Notes: a model not told the origin generated them from the sequence alone. A stretch of DNA of 64,000 bases from Hetaerina americana (GCA_022747635.1 JAKTNV010000119.1:744001-808000), one strand, 5' to 3'; positions 31,510 to 43,856 are shown, numbered from the stretch's first letter. Numbers and translations: made by a program.

Positions 31510-32720
31510 CCTATTCACAGAAAAGAATGTCGGAATTCAGTTCAATCCCGCCGGACAAGTCGAGCGTAGGAACAACACAGCTTGACCCAATAGATTTGCG
31601 CGCCTTCGGCTTGCAGATCGGATCAATTAGACCGTTTGTTTCGCATCCCGGTCCAAATTGGATCCGAAGTTGCCATGGCCTTGCATCGCCGCGCACATGG
31701 AGTCGAATGCTAATCCCCTATGTTTGTGTGCGTCTGCCTCTCCCCCTGGTCCAAGAGTTGGAGGGGAGGGCTTCGCAGGGCGAAGGGAGAGATTGGGGCC
31801 ACCGGAGACGCAACCGAAGCCTCCCGTCCCTCTCGTCCGCCTCCATCCGCAATTTTCACCTGGCGCGCAGTAGTCAGATTAAAAAAAATACTGTCCCCTC
31901 GCCTCATATCTCAGCCTTCTCTCCTTACTACCATACTCATTATATATACATGCGAATGACGTGATTCCCTTTCGGGGAAGTTAAATTCAAAGTTGACCTC
32001 ATTTTAAGACATGCCAGAGTATCTGCTCTCCTTTCCATAATAGCCTGCACTGTACTCGTACTCTCTCCTGTCCTTGTGTACATCTTCCGTCGCACGCATG
32101 CATCGTTTCCCCGCGATCGCCCGCCCCGGAGTCTTCTCCGACTGCACCTCAAATCGCCCTTCAGGCGCTCTCCCCTCGCCCACGCGCGCCACTCAGCCCG
32201 GCCGCCGCCGCTGTCTCCGCCGCCGCCTCCGTCGTTGCCGTCACTGCCAGCTCTGACTCTCCGCGCGCGTTCACCCTTAGTTTCCCGCTTGAAAAGAGGT
32301 CGGAGAAAGGGTTCTATTTTCAGAGCATAGCCAGAAGGTAATAATTATATCCAAAATAATCTATTTGGAGCAAGGGTGTTCGCAGAAGAATAGCCGCGGG
32401 AGGCAGCGGGCTGTTCTAAATAAAATCGAGACGAGTCCAAAGTTTCGAGGACGCCGGTGGCGGGCCGCTCTGGCCACGCGGGCCGCAAGAGTCGCGAGAA
32501 TGGCGAGGCCGTCGGTCACTGGCTCACCCCATTCCGGCAATTATGTCCTTCCCCGCCTCGGAGCTTCCCCTCTGCTCGCCCCCTCCCGACTTCCGTGTGC
32601 GGAGCGCTCTTTGCTAGAGAGATGTGATGGCGGGCCCTCGGACAAAAGAACTCGTCGGCGTTGTGACCGCGATGCCACGGCATGCGACGTCAACGTTAGC
32701 AACCTCATCGCAGAGGTCAC
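31510..32720. promoter_or_regulatory. CpG-rich island, possible promoter/first exon
   Basis: A sharp rise in G+C and CpG against AT-rich flanks, strongest at 31730-31870, 32090-32280 and 32390-32690 (a CCGCCG-type run near 32200-32230). A plausible plus-strand splice donor, AGAAG|GTAATA, lies at 32336-32342. Overlapping open frames on both strands (31527-31964, 32365-32724, all +) encode nothing recognisable and reflect composition. It could be a promoter with a 5'UTR exon, or an unclassified GC-rich repeat. Confidence 0.35.
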
Positions 32721-32724
32721 TTAA

Positions 32725-33235
32725 ATGTCAAAAGTTGATTAGGGTAATGAAAGAAGAAGATGATTTAACGATGTTTAGAGTAACAAACGAGTTTAAGGAT
32801 GACTTGAGAGGAATTATAATGGCCCCACACTAAGTATATCAGACCACAAAGATAAAATGGGGGAGATAGATTCCAGTACAGATAGATACAAATACTCATT
32901 CTTTCCCCAATAATCAGAAATCATGATAGTAAAAAATCAAAGTCACTTTAGAAATATTGAAATATTGAATTTACAAGTCGAAACGAAATTAAACATTCCA
33001 AAGATATCAGGTACATTTGTTGGTGCATGTGTATGTTAGTTGGTAGTTTGTGTGTTTGCATATGTGTGGGGTGTAAGTGTTCTTGCGTGAATGTATACCA
33101 TGTTTTGTTTGCGGATGGTATAAATTTATGGCTTTTGTATGCGGGTTTTTTTTCTTTCTTAATTACAGGTGGTGTTCTAACACCCCTCGCCACACGCCCT
33201 TGCGGTGGCTTGCGGGATATTAAGTGGATGTAGAT
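32725..33235 (+). mobile_element. CR1/L2-type LINE 3' end (copy 2)
   Basis: Matches 40800-41275 along its length: 'aattataatggccccacact', 'gatagattccagtacagat', the 'ggtgcatgtgtatgttagtt' segment, and the terminal 'acacccctcgccacacgcccttgcggtggcttgcgg...gtggatgtaga' block (33172-33232). Mostly 3'UTR; no intact coding sequence. Confidence 0.8.
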
Positions 33236-33239
33236 GATT

Positions 33240-33850
33240 ACGAGAGTGTCATTGAATTGGCGCTCGAGAGATTTTATCATCTTTGAAACATTGGATGAAG
33301 AGGAATAAGTGGAACATTTGAATCTAAAATGCGTTGCCCATCTACAATTTCGTGAAATCGTGTCCGAGGAGTTGGAGACGAGTCTTGCTGCTTCAACATT
33401 AGGTAACACTACCGATGCGTCACAAGAACAGATCGCTGGACTAAATATCACAGAGATAAACATATGCCACGTGCTGCATATAGTATGAATTTCCGTTTGC
33501 GATTACTATGCGCAAAAAAAATCACTCGTCATACGTTCTACCCGACAGCTTTAAGCTTGTTTAAGCTTTTTTTTGTTTAACCTTACTTTACACATCCATT
33601 TTTGGGGGCTTAGTGTATCTTTCTTAAAATTAAATGTATCCCGATTTTCCATAAAAACCAAATAATAACCATTTATTAAAATAACATGAAAAACTTTTTA
33701 TTTTTATTTCTCTTCTTCTACAATATCATACGCGATGATAATCATGCCGGAAGAATTCAGTTACGAGTAGGCTAGAGACTGCATCAGGCCAGCATGGCCA
33801 GCATAGGCTAGAGACTGCATCAAGTCTCCATGTAAAGTATTTCCATATTC
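33240..33850. other. No recognised gene; short direct repeat
   Basis: Contains 'taggctagagactgcatca' twice (about 33768 and 33803), 35 bp apart. Otherwise AT-rich. Confidence 0.45.
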
Positions 33851-33851
33851 C

Positions 33852-34013
33852 AAGGAATGACAGAAAAACTCCGCAATTACACAGATCATAATTGTATTGA
33901 TCACACGACCGTGGTTTTGCGGCCGCACAGCGTCATCAGTGACACCTGACGATAAACGGTGGCGTGATTAATAAATCGTGAACTGTGCAATTGCAGAGGT
34001 TTATCATTCCTTA
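33852..34013. mobile_element. 162-bp foldback with hammerhead-like core
   Basis: Outer arms ('ggaatgacagaaaaactccg' at the left; the imperfect reverse complement at about 33979-34013) and inner arms ('gatcacacgaccgtggttt' versus 'aaacggtggcgtgatta') make a long imperfect palindrome. It is consistent with a MITE or a PLE-derived terminal repeat. The centre holds the motif listed next. Confidence 0.7.
33911..33940 (-). ncRNA. Hammerhead-like motif inside the foldback
   Basis: Minus strand: a perfect CTGATGA, a CGC-TGT-GCG hairpin, then GCCGCAAAACCAC, where the expected GAAAC is changed. The CUGAUGA core is intact but I could not pair a convincing stem I. Confidence 0.45.
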
Positions 34014-34014
34014 G

Positions 34015-34795
34015 AAGTTAGTTACGAGATTAATGAATCAATGGCAATGAGTCTTGAGTTCTCGTGATGAAAACTACGTTTATATTTCAAAAATCCTTCT
34101 TTCCTTCACCTACAATGGTAATGCTATTGTTTAACAGCAATGAAACAAGTACGGAAATAACAATAAACGTTTTCCGTGCGAAAATCAATGTGAAATGCGT
34201 TTCTAAATCTCACTCTAGTTCTGAGCTATCCTCACGTCACTATTCCCTGTTCCTCAATGTGAAGAAACGCCTTCGTGGAAAGCGTTTGCCAGGGCCATAG
34301 TCGGCGTAGGCGAAGTGAACGTACTTCAAATTGGAGTGGCGGCCTCCGTCGCTGTACTGACCCAATCCAATGGATCTTATAGCACTTCTAAATTATACGT
34401 TAAATTAACAATTTAACATGAAATTAAATTATTGCACACAATGTTTTGTGAATAAATATGTATGAATAATCTCTTAGTTGAACAATTTCTTCACTCTGCA
34501 TCCATATTTCCGTATTTGTTTACGTGAATAATTATACATAACTTGCCGGTGTCCTTACACATCGAATATACATCACCTTATCACATATAATATCATGTCA
34601 TCGTTTATATCCCAAAGTTGATTTTTAATGCAGAAATTACTTTCTTGTATACAAGTACGACAAAATTCAAAAATATCTACATGTGGGCTTACGAGTGTAA
34701 GGTGCGTGGCAACTAATGCCGGAACTTGATTTTAGAAAAGGAATTAAACTGCTCATCATTACCTTACATCTTAAATATTTCAAACTGAAAATAAA
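34015..34795. other. AT-rich, nothing recognised
   Basis: No supported feature. Confidence 0.4.
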
Positions 34796-34799
34796 TTGA

Positions 34800-35255
34800 C
34801 TGTTCACGCTTCCTGTCACCCTTAAATCAATTCACCATGCCTCATCTTTTCGTCCATTTGCCTCACTTACCCTACATCCTACCTTCTATCACTGTCCTCA
34901 AAATTTCGTTGCCACTGAGTGGGTCTTTCGTTTCCTTATAATTCTCATTCAAGAATTATTACCTTGAATCAGCAATGCGCTCCACAATATTTCCAATCCC
35001 TTCTCACACGCTAAGAAGATCTTGGTCAGATCTTGGAAGAAGGTCTTGGACATCCGTAAATCAAATGTATTCATCAAGTCTCACCCACTTCCCTGTCTCG
35101 CCTGAGTCATCCCCATCCCTCCGCATAGCACATTGAGAAGCACGAGTGATTATGGACAGCCTTCCGTCTACTTCCGCCCTGCCCATTCAGACTCTCCATC
35201 CGCCACGAGTGCCTGAGCTGCCCGACCCGAGTGCGGGTTCTGAACAAAGTAACTA
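34800..35255 (-). mobile_element. Non-LTR retrotransposon RT fragment (minus)
   Basis: The segment 35140-35230 parallels 46680-46770 in the better-preserved minus-strand LINE ('cacgagtgattatggacagcc' against 'cacaggtgataatggacaacc'). That segment corresponds on the minus strand to the 'RQGcPLSP' turn of the RT. The rest is too decayed to follow. Confidence 0.5.
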
Positions 35256-35259
35256 TTCC

Positions 35260-37525
35260 TTCAGATTACTCAAATGTTAATACCTTCATCATGGAGACTC
35301 AAATCATTTTCTCGAAATCTTTGAGGCCAAGAATTGCATGCACATACATCGCGTTGTAGTTCATAGACGAAGACAAATTCCCGTGACGCTGAAATCCACG
35401 AGAGGGCGGGGAAATCAGGAGAAGTCGGGAGAAGTGGAAGGAGAATAGGAAAGGAGATGAGGAGGTGGAGTGAGGGCAAGGGACACCAAAGAGAGGAACG
35501 AACCCCTGCTGGGTCATGGGGTATTCATTCACAAGTCCTCTCGTCTGGGGTTCTCGTCCCTGTCCTACGTTATTCGAGACCGACGGATGTTCGCGTTAAC
35601 CGACCGACGGACGCATGCGTTGCATTTAAGCAGCAACACTGGCAAGATGGCCTCCTTGTTCAGGCTAAGACCACACACAAAATTCAACCACCCTTTCACC
35701 CGTTTTAGTGACTTAAGGCAACCCTTCCAGAAAAAGTCGACTGCGCAATTGCCACGTGCTTTGTTTTAACCTTTATACATATTTGCTTCATTCACAAGTT
35801 TCTAAATTTCAAATTGATTTTAACTAATTCTTTTGCATCATCAACTCATGGATTTCAGATACAAATAGTTATGATTTCCTGTCCTAAAAAATTGAACGAA
35901 TCACCTGCATGCTTTGTCACGCAACTGTGTATGGTAGGGGGTGAGAGAATTCAAGATTAATATTATTATTTTGATTATATTAATAGATTATTTTTATTTT
36001 ATTACAGTTTTAGTTATTTTGGAAATTATGTAGGATATGCCATCATGATTTTAACTTCAGTAGGTAAAAGTTCCCAATATTTGTGAAAAATGAGTATTTA
36101 TCTGTCAGACTATATCTATTTTCGAGGAAACGAGTGCTTGAATTTGGTGAGCCGAGTTAAATGAAATGAATTGAAAATACAGGAGGATATGATGATCTAT
36201 CTTAAAATTTAATGAATGCATTGGAGAAAAAAATCAAAATAATGTGGGGTGTAAATATTGTCCATCACTTAATCCCGATATGAAATATTGCTCTCAGCGC
36301 CTGCCAGAGAACGTTGCGCAATTTCAATGTGGCTGTAGCAGATAGCGCAGTCGTTCAATGGTTCTCATTTCCGAATGGGGTAAATTGAGTGAGGAATACA
36401 AACAGCCTAATTAATGATGAATAACTAAACAAAAATTACAAATTTCTCCTTAAAAAGTCTAATTTAGTCATCAACTGGAAAGAGATGCTGGTCATAATTC
36501 ACTCCGCTAATTTCGATTTATATTGCCATTCATAGTCTTTGTTATTAATTGAATAAGTTTATATTTTTATAGAGTTAGTAACTACTCCACTGACTACTCA
36601 GGAGATAAAAAGGAATCAATCCCATTGAAAAGGGCAGGCTAACATGCAACACAGTTTCACGAATATCACGTCAACCCAATTAGAAGGGCAAATTCACGAA
36701 TGCGTCAGATCTTCAAATTTATCTCCTCTTTAATTTGCTTCTTTTATTAACCCTTTTAAAATGGGCGGTGAAAAATCCTAAACGCAGTTTGCGAACCGCT
36801 AAGCAAGGAACGGAGAACGCAAGTGCACGGAATGACTCCTCGGCATCATTGAAGGGAAGAAGTTATGACTCTCGGGCCAAAAGGAAATTAAATGCAGGAG
36901 ACTATATATAGTATCAAAGAATGTGTTAAAAATTCAGACTATTTTGTCGAACAGTTGTCGATGATCCCACAAAAACCAACTTTGATCCAAATCCATCGAA
37001 ACAATCTGTAAGATTCGATATCGTATGATATCATCGATGTCTCTCGTAATATGTGATGAACGAAATGTGTTATATCTGGTTTCGAATGCCTCATGTCGGT
37101 GGAAAGTTTTTGGGAAAGCAGCGCACCTCTGAGCTGAGCGACAGCGGCACAATAGGAGCGAAAATATACTTCTAAGGAAAGAAGGCTTAAAAACCTGAAC
37201 ATTTTTTTAAAAATCCTAGGAATATCACCAGTATCACTAAGAAAGTTTACACACACAAAATTTATTGCTTAAAAAATGTGGAGAACCTAATTAGGAACCT
37301 ATTTTCACACAGTTGAGTAACGATCGAATATTATAGGGCAGATACTAGTGGAATGCAGCACCCATTTATGCAATGAGGGAATTGCAGCAGGAAATTAAAC
37401 TATTGAGTAGTTGAAATAGCCCTTTTCTGTACTCCTCCGATGAGGAGGTGGGAGGGTACTGCCCCATTAATTGGTGGAGAAAGCTATTGTCTTTAATTTA
37501 GAACCGTATTTAGGTCAGAAAATAT
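35260..37525. other. No recognised gene
   Basis: AT-rich with a modestly GC-richer patch at 35380-35640. No coding family or repeat that I recognise. Confidence 0.4.
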
Positions 37526-37526
37526 T

Positions 37527-38700
37527 TTAAATCCAAGGTATCATAATTGTGCAAGGAGTGACTGGAATACTGCGGACTCGGTTGGGTCTCGAGGAGACAT
37601 CCGCATCATTCAGGCAAATAGGTGTCAAAGATGCCATGTTTCGCGGGTCGGGAGAGATTCTGCATTCCCACAGGGAATCGAATTCCGAAGTGAAACGGGT
37701 AAGAGGCGTCGAGTTGGTTGAAGTGATGCTCGCGATCTGGAGCCTTCTGATATGGGGCGAAGTGGAAGGCAAAAAATCAGAGGTCGCCTCATTTCTGCGG
37801 GGATATCGGGGCGTCCTTTGTCGACCTTCATCCGGCGATCCAACCGTATTGGAACCGTCCGAACCACTCTGGTGTTCATTACTAGTCTGAGGCCGCTAGA
37901 TGTGAAAGGCTTAAGATATAAGATTCCTTTAAAAATGCAACAGATCGACATAGGGAAATCTGGGTTATCTCCTAGCGTAGAAACCAGGTCTCCTTCGATA
38001 ATCACTCGCGTGCCCACAGCCCGGTATTTCTCGCAACTCGTCGGCAGATGTCTGACAGTAATAGGTGGCTGCAATCCTCACAGAAAGGTGAAATAATCTC
38101 TTCATTGAAGAGGTAGGAGTGAGTCAGTGCCCTATTATCACTCGCGGTAGAATGGCGACCTCCTCAATCCGTGTACTTCTGGCCGAAAATGGCCACGCTT
38201 AAGCCATAAGTTTCACGAAGCGAAGATTATTCTCGCTTCCAGCAAGCGTCGTCATCCACTGCTTTTATCATTCACTCATCAACGCCACTCTCAGGTCCTC
38301 AGTGGTTAAAATCGAAGGTTTAAGATCAGTGGCAATCATGAAATCCATAACCTCAGGTTCGACTATCTCTTTCACGACGATTTTCATGCACCTCCGGGCC
38401 CAAAGAATACGACACTCACAGCCAAATGGTGGGATGGAATGGGTTGATACCGGAAATGCAGTGCTGATTTCAGTCAGTGCAACCAACCCTTCAAACCTGT
38501 TTTAAATCAGCTGGACTTGCCTGGCTGTAGTGCTGATTTTAGAAAGATCGAGAAAAAATTGCCCGGTCGTCAACAAGCAAGGCCCCCTTAAACGACGATC
38601 GGATATACTGTACTCCATTAATTTTTGATTGCTATTCAAAGCAAAGATACACTTAAAATGGAGCCCTGAGGAACTCCGTTTTCTCGAGTACACATACAGG
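37527..38700 (-). other. Unassigned broken coding-like region
   Basis: The minus strand carries three open frames in series: 38502-38693, 38268-38486 and 37625-38074 (149 codons). The plus strand is also partly open at 37549-37890 and 37752-38096. The minus frames read as ordinary mixed-composition protein (for example VMDFMIATDLKPSILTTEDLRVAL) and could be a decayed retrotransposon gag/ORF1-like protein, but I recognise no diagnostic zinc knuckle or domain. Base composition is more coding-like than the flanks. Confidence 0.3.
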
Positions 38701-38701
38701 T

Positions 38702-39100
38702 ACGAGATGTGGATCTAACGCTTTCCTTTTCTGACCCTTAAAAAGCGGTCTGTTACAATATCCTGAAAAAAATAAATAAAATTTCTCTATGGTACCACTC
38801 GAGTAACGAGCTAAAAAGTTTGTATCACCAAACTATCGCATGCCTTTTTTATATTGAGAATATGAAGGCTACGAGATTTTGGCGCATTAAAATGACTTCC
38901 CGGGAGTTTTTATGCGTCGATCTACTGCGCCGAAAACCATTTAAAACGCGAGGGAGAAGGTTTTACCTCTCAACACCAAATAGGCCGGTGATTTGGACAT
39001 TTCAAAGCGTGAAAATCGTTCCTCTTGACCGGGGGGCGAAAACCAGATCCCCTTGATTTCTGCTCGAGTGCTTTGGCCAATTATACTACCAAGGCGTCCT
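38702..39100. other. Nothing recognised
   Basis: Contains a short unsupported open frame (38820-39056, +). Confidence 0.35.
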
Positions 39101-39104
39101 CTTA

Positions 39105-39275
39105 CAATGTGTTGCAATTTCATAATGCGCATGTAATTGCTGCTAATTCATAAATTAGAGCATTTGGCCGGAAATCGAGGAGATTCGGGTTCGAGTCCCA
39201 GGACAAAATGAATAATTTTTACGCTGTGAAATGTCCGAATTCCATATAAATATCAATTACTATTGTGGCTAGTTG
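39105..39275 (+). mobile_element. tRNA-derived SINE family 2 (copy 2)
   Basis: A degraded A-box ('aaattagagcatttggcc', about 39155) and a clear B-box 'gggttcgagtccca' (39187-39200) are followed by 'gaataatttttacgctgtgaaatgtccg'. The last block is shared with the copy at 26.1 kb. Confidence 0.65.
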
Positions 39276-39279
39276 GTAT

Positions 39280-40585
39280 GATAGCATTAAATTAAGATAC
39301 AAAATTCCCAGCCCGGCGCTCTAGATTCTTCAACTACGTCCTCGCATTTCAATGGTTTACGTATATTGATAATCACGCAATTGAGTAAAATTCGTTGTGA
39401 TCACAACTGCGACTGCCAGACCTTCCCAACCAGTCCTTGAATGACACCTCATGGAAGGATATACTACTCTTCTCTATTCTACCACTACCCTACCCTACAA
39501 CTAATACTCATATTTTTTAATTCCCTTCAAACAAACAGAACCAATCCAAAATTTTGATACATATCAAAGATGAAGGCTTGGTGAGATTTATTCTGAAGCA
39601 AATATTTAAGAAAGCTTATTCGATTTCATTTATTTAAAACGCGTTGCAATAAAAAAAAATTGATATAAAATTAAATGATATTCAAAGTATTAATGCTGTT
39701 TACAAAACGCCCATGTCTAAGTTCTCATGAGGGGGGCTCCCTTGTGTGTGTGTTGGGGGGGGGGGGGGTGAGGGAGCTCCCTCTGTCTCCGTCGGCAGTC
39801 GGCGGCAGGCATTTGAGATGGATGTTGGGTCGGGTCTCAAATTCCAGCACATCAACTAGTATCCGAGCCCATCTCACGGTAAATCTGTTGGCGAGTGATA
39901 ACTGTATCATTAAATTGTTAATAAATAAACGCAGGGTAATTAAATTGAGGGTTCCATATGGATGGGAGAAGATTCAGTTGGCCATTTTGGAGGAGGGTAT
40001 GATAGGTCAGAATGGGATAGGATCCCGCCCTCTCTCCCTCTCACGCCGAGGGAGGTGCTCGTCCTTACCAGCACCAACATTCAAACACCAAAATTCGAAT
40101 ATCATTTCTTGCATTATGCCCGACCGTCGGGAAAATGGCCGTGCGATTGTCTCTGTGGGCGCGTGTCTTTGTGCATGCTACAGGAAGAACACCGCACACA
40201 CAATATGTAAGATCAGGGCAAATGGAGCACTGAACACACCGTAGAAGGACACACATAGAAGTATTCAAGCATTTTCGTGGCCTGTGCGACCTAGTCAGTG
40301 AGCATAAAATGATCTGTTCTCTTTGCAATGGTTTCGATGGGCGAAGGAGGAATGTGGGGAAAGGGTTGATTGCATCGTGGGGAACAGGGGAAGAAGGACG
40401 GGCTGTTATGGTCTAGGAGGATGAGTGCGACGTGCATTAGTATATGGCCCCTACTGGGATGGAGAGGCCTGATATGGCAGGGGCGGGCGAGGGGAAGGAG
40501 AGCGAGAGAAAGGTTTTCGGGCGATGAGGATATGGTATCGATGAATGGCATGAACACACGGATCAATGGATGTATGCGATGATAA
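39280..40585. other. No recognised gene; poly(G) run
   Basis: A 14-base G homopolymer lies at 39755-39768 in a GT/G-rich stretch. Open frames at 39675-40244 (+) and 40291-40566 (-) are not supported by any family. Confidence 0.4.
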
Positions 40586-40589
40586 AGTT

Positions 40590-41275
40590 GAAGAGAGGTG
40601 TTACTTTGCTCTAGTTAGACCTAATTTGGAATATACCGCAAGTATTTGGGGTCCTTGAGAAAAAATTTGGCAAAAAGAATTAGATGAAGTCCAGAGAAAA
40701 TCCAACAGATTCGTTAAAAATGATGTTATAAAAACAACACAAGTGTGACAGGTCTCTTAGGGGATTTAGGCTGGGAGCCACTTGAAGTACGAAGAGAAAA
40801 AGCGAGAATTAGACTTTTAGAAAGGTTCAGAACTAACGAGTTGAATGATGGCTCTGAATAAATTATAATGGCCCCACACTACTTAGTGGTAGATTAGACC
40901 ACAGAGATAAAATAAGGGGGATAGACTCCAGTACAGATAGATACAAATACTTATTCTTTCCCCGGACAATCAGGAATCATAATAATAAGAAACCGATATC
41001 ATTTTAGAAACATGAAAAACATTGAATTCACAAGTCGGAACAAAATTAATGTAGGTATATTTGTAGGTGCATGTGTATGTTAGTTGGTAGTTTGAGTGTT
41101 TGCATGTGGGTGGGTTATAACGGTTTTCGCATGAATATATACCATGCTTTGTTTATGGACTATAAAAATTTGTGGTTTTTGCATGCGGTTTTTCTTTCTT
41201 AATTACGGGTGGTGCCTTAACACCTCCCGCCACACGCCCTTACGATAGCTTACGGGGTATTAAGTAGATGTAGGT
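40590..41275 (+). mobile_element. CR1/L2-type LINE 3' end (copy 3)
   Basis: Reads 'CYFALVRPNLEYTASIWGP', a stop, then 'LDEVQRKSNRFVKND' and 'LGDLGWEPLEVRREKARI..LE.F', the same RT C-terminus as at 11.9 kb. The 3'UTR shared with 33.0-33.23 kb follows and ends in the conserved block at 41214-41274. Stops present; 5' truncated. Confidence 0.85.
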
Positions 41276-41279
41276 GTAA

Positions 41280-42315
41280 ACCACCTCATGAGTTTCCGCC
41301 TTACTGCTAATGGAAGCTTTGGGAAGGATTTTAAGTACTGTATAGTGAACACAAACACCAACTGGTTCGGTGTGGCAGGCATTGTGTTTGGAGCGAGTTG
41401 ATACTGTATGAGATACTTGTAGGGGTGGTTAATTAGGTGGAATGACGGTGATTATTCAATCGAGGTATTTTAAATTATTCAGTTCCGGGTCGTTCTTGTA
41501 CGTTCGTCGGTGTGTGGAAGAAGACAAACTACATGGCAATCTTTATATGTAATTTTTTGAATGGCTAGTGGCGAGGAAAGTGTGCGGTGTGGAGGCTTCG
41601 GGGAGGAGAAGAGGGCGTGCTATTGCACAGCGTGGGTGGAGGAGAGGAGTGGCGTGGGAACGGAGCGAGTGGCTGCCATGGGCAGTCTCAATGTTCACTC
41701 CTCTGTGCCTATGTATCTTTTTTACGCATTTAATATGTTTCAACAGTTGTATCATGATGTCATACATTTATTGTATGAGTAGTGTCGAAAAGTTCATCGT
41801 AAAACAATAATCATTTTCATCCATTCAAATTTTTTGCCAGCACACGATTTGCGTCATTATTTACAAATATTTTTCAAATATAAAAACTAAGAACTCCAAT
41901 TAAATCGAAAATGAACTCTATTTAATCTTTCTAGAAGCATATTAAACACCTCTCCGCAGTCTAAAGTCAATCGAACTTAACATTAATTTTAATGCATCTA
42001 ACAGTAACGTATGCTTCTCCGGTTAAAGAGCCTAATTTACATTTAAGTAGTTTTATATTATTCGCATTCCTCTCAATTTCTTAATGTTTACTTTAAAACC
42101 ATAAGCCATTTATGTTGCCCCATTAAATTCCTCATAAGAATTTTGACTTCCACTCTCTAAAATAGCGTACTTACACGTCGTTGGAGTTAGTTGCACTTCG
42201 TTATGCAGTGACAATCTTAGCACATTTTTCTAAATTACCAACGTTATGAATAAAAAATATGAATACTAAAAATGTGGCAACATAGACCATAAATTTGCAG
42301 TCACTCTTTGTTAAT
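41280..42315. other. Nothing recognised
   Basis: A GC-richer patch at 41560-41690 is open on the plus strand in two frames but matches no known family. Otherwise AT-rich. Confidence 0.4.
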
Positions 42316-42319
42316 TTGT

Positions 42320-42940
42320 CTTGTAAACCCCGAAAGTGAGAGTTCGTATGACTCGCAAAGGTCCCTGTTTCCGAACACACCCGAGCTATTGAGTGAATCA
42401 GAGAAACCTCATGTCCAACTGCTCATTTGTCTTTGTGTGATTGACGGGTCACTGGCATAGGAGGAATCCTTGTAAAACCTGAACGAGTGAGTACTTGTGA
42501 TTCACAAAGGTTCCTGTTTCCGAACACATCCGAGTGATTGAGTGAATGAGCGAAAACGTGTGGACTTCCGGTTTATAATTGTGTGTTTATCTGTTTGATT
42601 GACGGGTCACTGGCATATAGGAATCCTTGTAAACCCTGAGCGTGTGGGCGAGTGCGATTCCCAAATGTCTAACACATCCGAGTGACTGAGTGAACGCGAA
42701 CGTGAACTTGGGCCTTTTCTTTTTTTATTTCAATTTGTTTTTCATTCCTGTGAGAGCACAACAGGTCCCTGGTACAGGAGATATCCTTGCAAACCCCGAT
42801 AGTGTGTGTGTGCGTGAATTTAATTCACGAAAGTAACAGTTATTCCTTAGCACAACCCAGAGATCGAGTGGTTGTAAGTTATGTGCTTATTTATTGATTT
42901 TCCATTGTTTGTGTGTGATTGAATTACACGCGGGTCACTT
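42320..42940. repeat. Degenerate tandem repeat, ~155-bp unit, 4 copies
   Basis: Units start with 'cttg(t/c)aaa(c)c(c)ctga(g)' at 42320, 42469, 42626 and 42786 (periods 149, 157, 160). Conserved internal blocks are 'tcacaaaggttcctgtttcc', 'gaacacatccgagtgattg', 'agtgaatgag' and 'gacgggtcactggcata'. The fourth unit is the most diverged. No open frame runs through it and no TE similarity was recognised. Confidence 0.85.
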
Positions 42941-42959
42941 ACCCAAGCCCACCCATATG

Positions 42960-43470
42960 ACCTAGTGTGTGTTCTCTATCTTCCCCTTCCTTGTAACTTT
43001 GTTTTTACCTTCCTTCCCTTTGAAAACACCTTGTGCCAATGAAGTTTACGGTTTCAACTATTTTGTTTTCCAATTATTTGTTGCCTCAATGGAGACTTCA
43101 TGACGGTAAATGATAACAAATAGCTCACTTTGATAAATCGTTATCAGCAATGTCAGAAGATCTTTCAAGAAAATTACAAATATATTAAAATGCTTGCATA
43201 ACAGCGATTAACTCATCGGCGAGTTGATTGTTATTGATGAAACATTAGATATTGAGAAGGCGACTGTAAAGTGCTTTCAAAAGGAGAGAAAATAATTTTC
43301 TCGATTTTTCAACTGCGGCGAGGTTTTTTTTACACATTAAGCATTATTATTTACAAAACTACATTCCCCTCGTCTCATAGAAAATCACTTTCAGTTCACA
43401 GCGTCCAGCTAGATTTGCGATAACCTTTTTCTCATTGAGAGCCTCGGAGGGTTTTTAGAGATGATTTGAC
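42960..43470. other. Nothing recognised
   Basis: AT-rich spacer between the tandem repeat and the SINE pair. Confidence 0.4.
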
Positions 43471-43479
43471 CGGTCGCTT

Positions 43480-43635
43480 TACAACCAGAAAGGTTGTAAG
43501 GCGGCAGCTGAGGTCATTTGCGTCGTTAGTGATGGACAGGAAAGTACGGAAGGTGGGGAGAAACTCGGCGTCGTCCTCGGTGTGGGAAGCAAGCACGTTG
43601 GCCACCCCACTATCCCGATCCCCGCGATCCTTAGA
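43480..43635 (-). mobile_element. SINE family 3, diverged copy
   Basis: 'gcggcagctgaggtcatttgc', 'gatggacaggaaag' and 'ggggagaaactcggcgtcg' match the bodies of the copies at 43.87 and 63.42 kb. The tRNA-like end is eroded ('ggccaccccactatcccgatcc'). Confidence 0.65.
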
Positions 43636-43856
43636 AAGTTGAATAGACAAAATTTGAAAAACCGAAGTGAGCACTTTGCAGTGTAGCGCATTAACGTATT
43701 TTTTCTTGTCTGTGATAAACGATACTAACTGCTCTATTGAAGAAGCGATAAGGATTAGGATGGCTGAGGGAGCGTTTAAAGCAAATCAAAATAACAAAGG
43801 AGTGAAAGAAAAATGTGCTCAAAGATAAGAAAACTCCCGGTCACCCTCTGGATAAC

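Noticed and set aside
42320..42940. CRISPR-like array
   Set aside because: Units are ~155 bp and diverged, without identical short repeats and unique spacers, and the genome is clearly animal.
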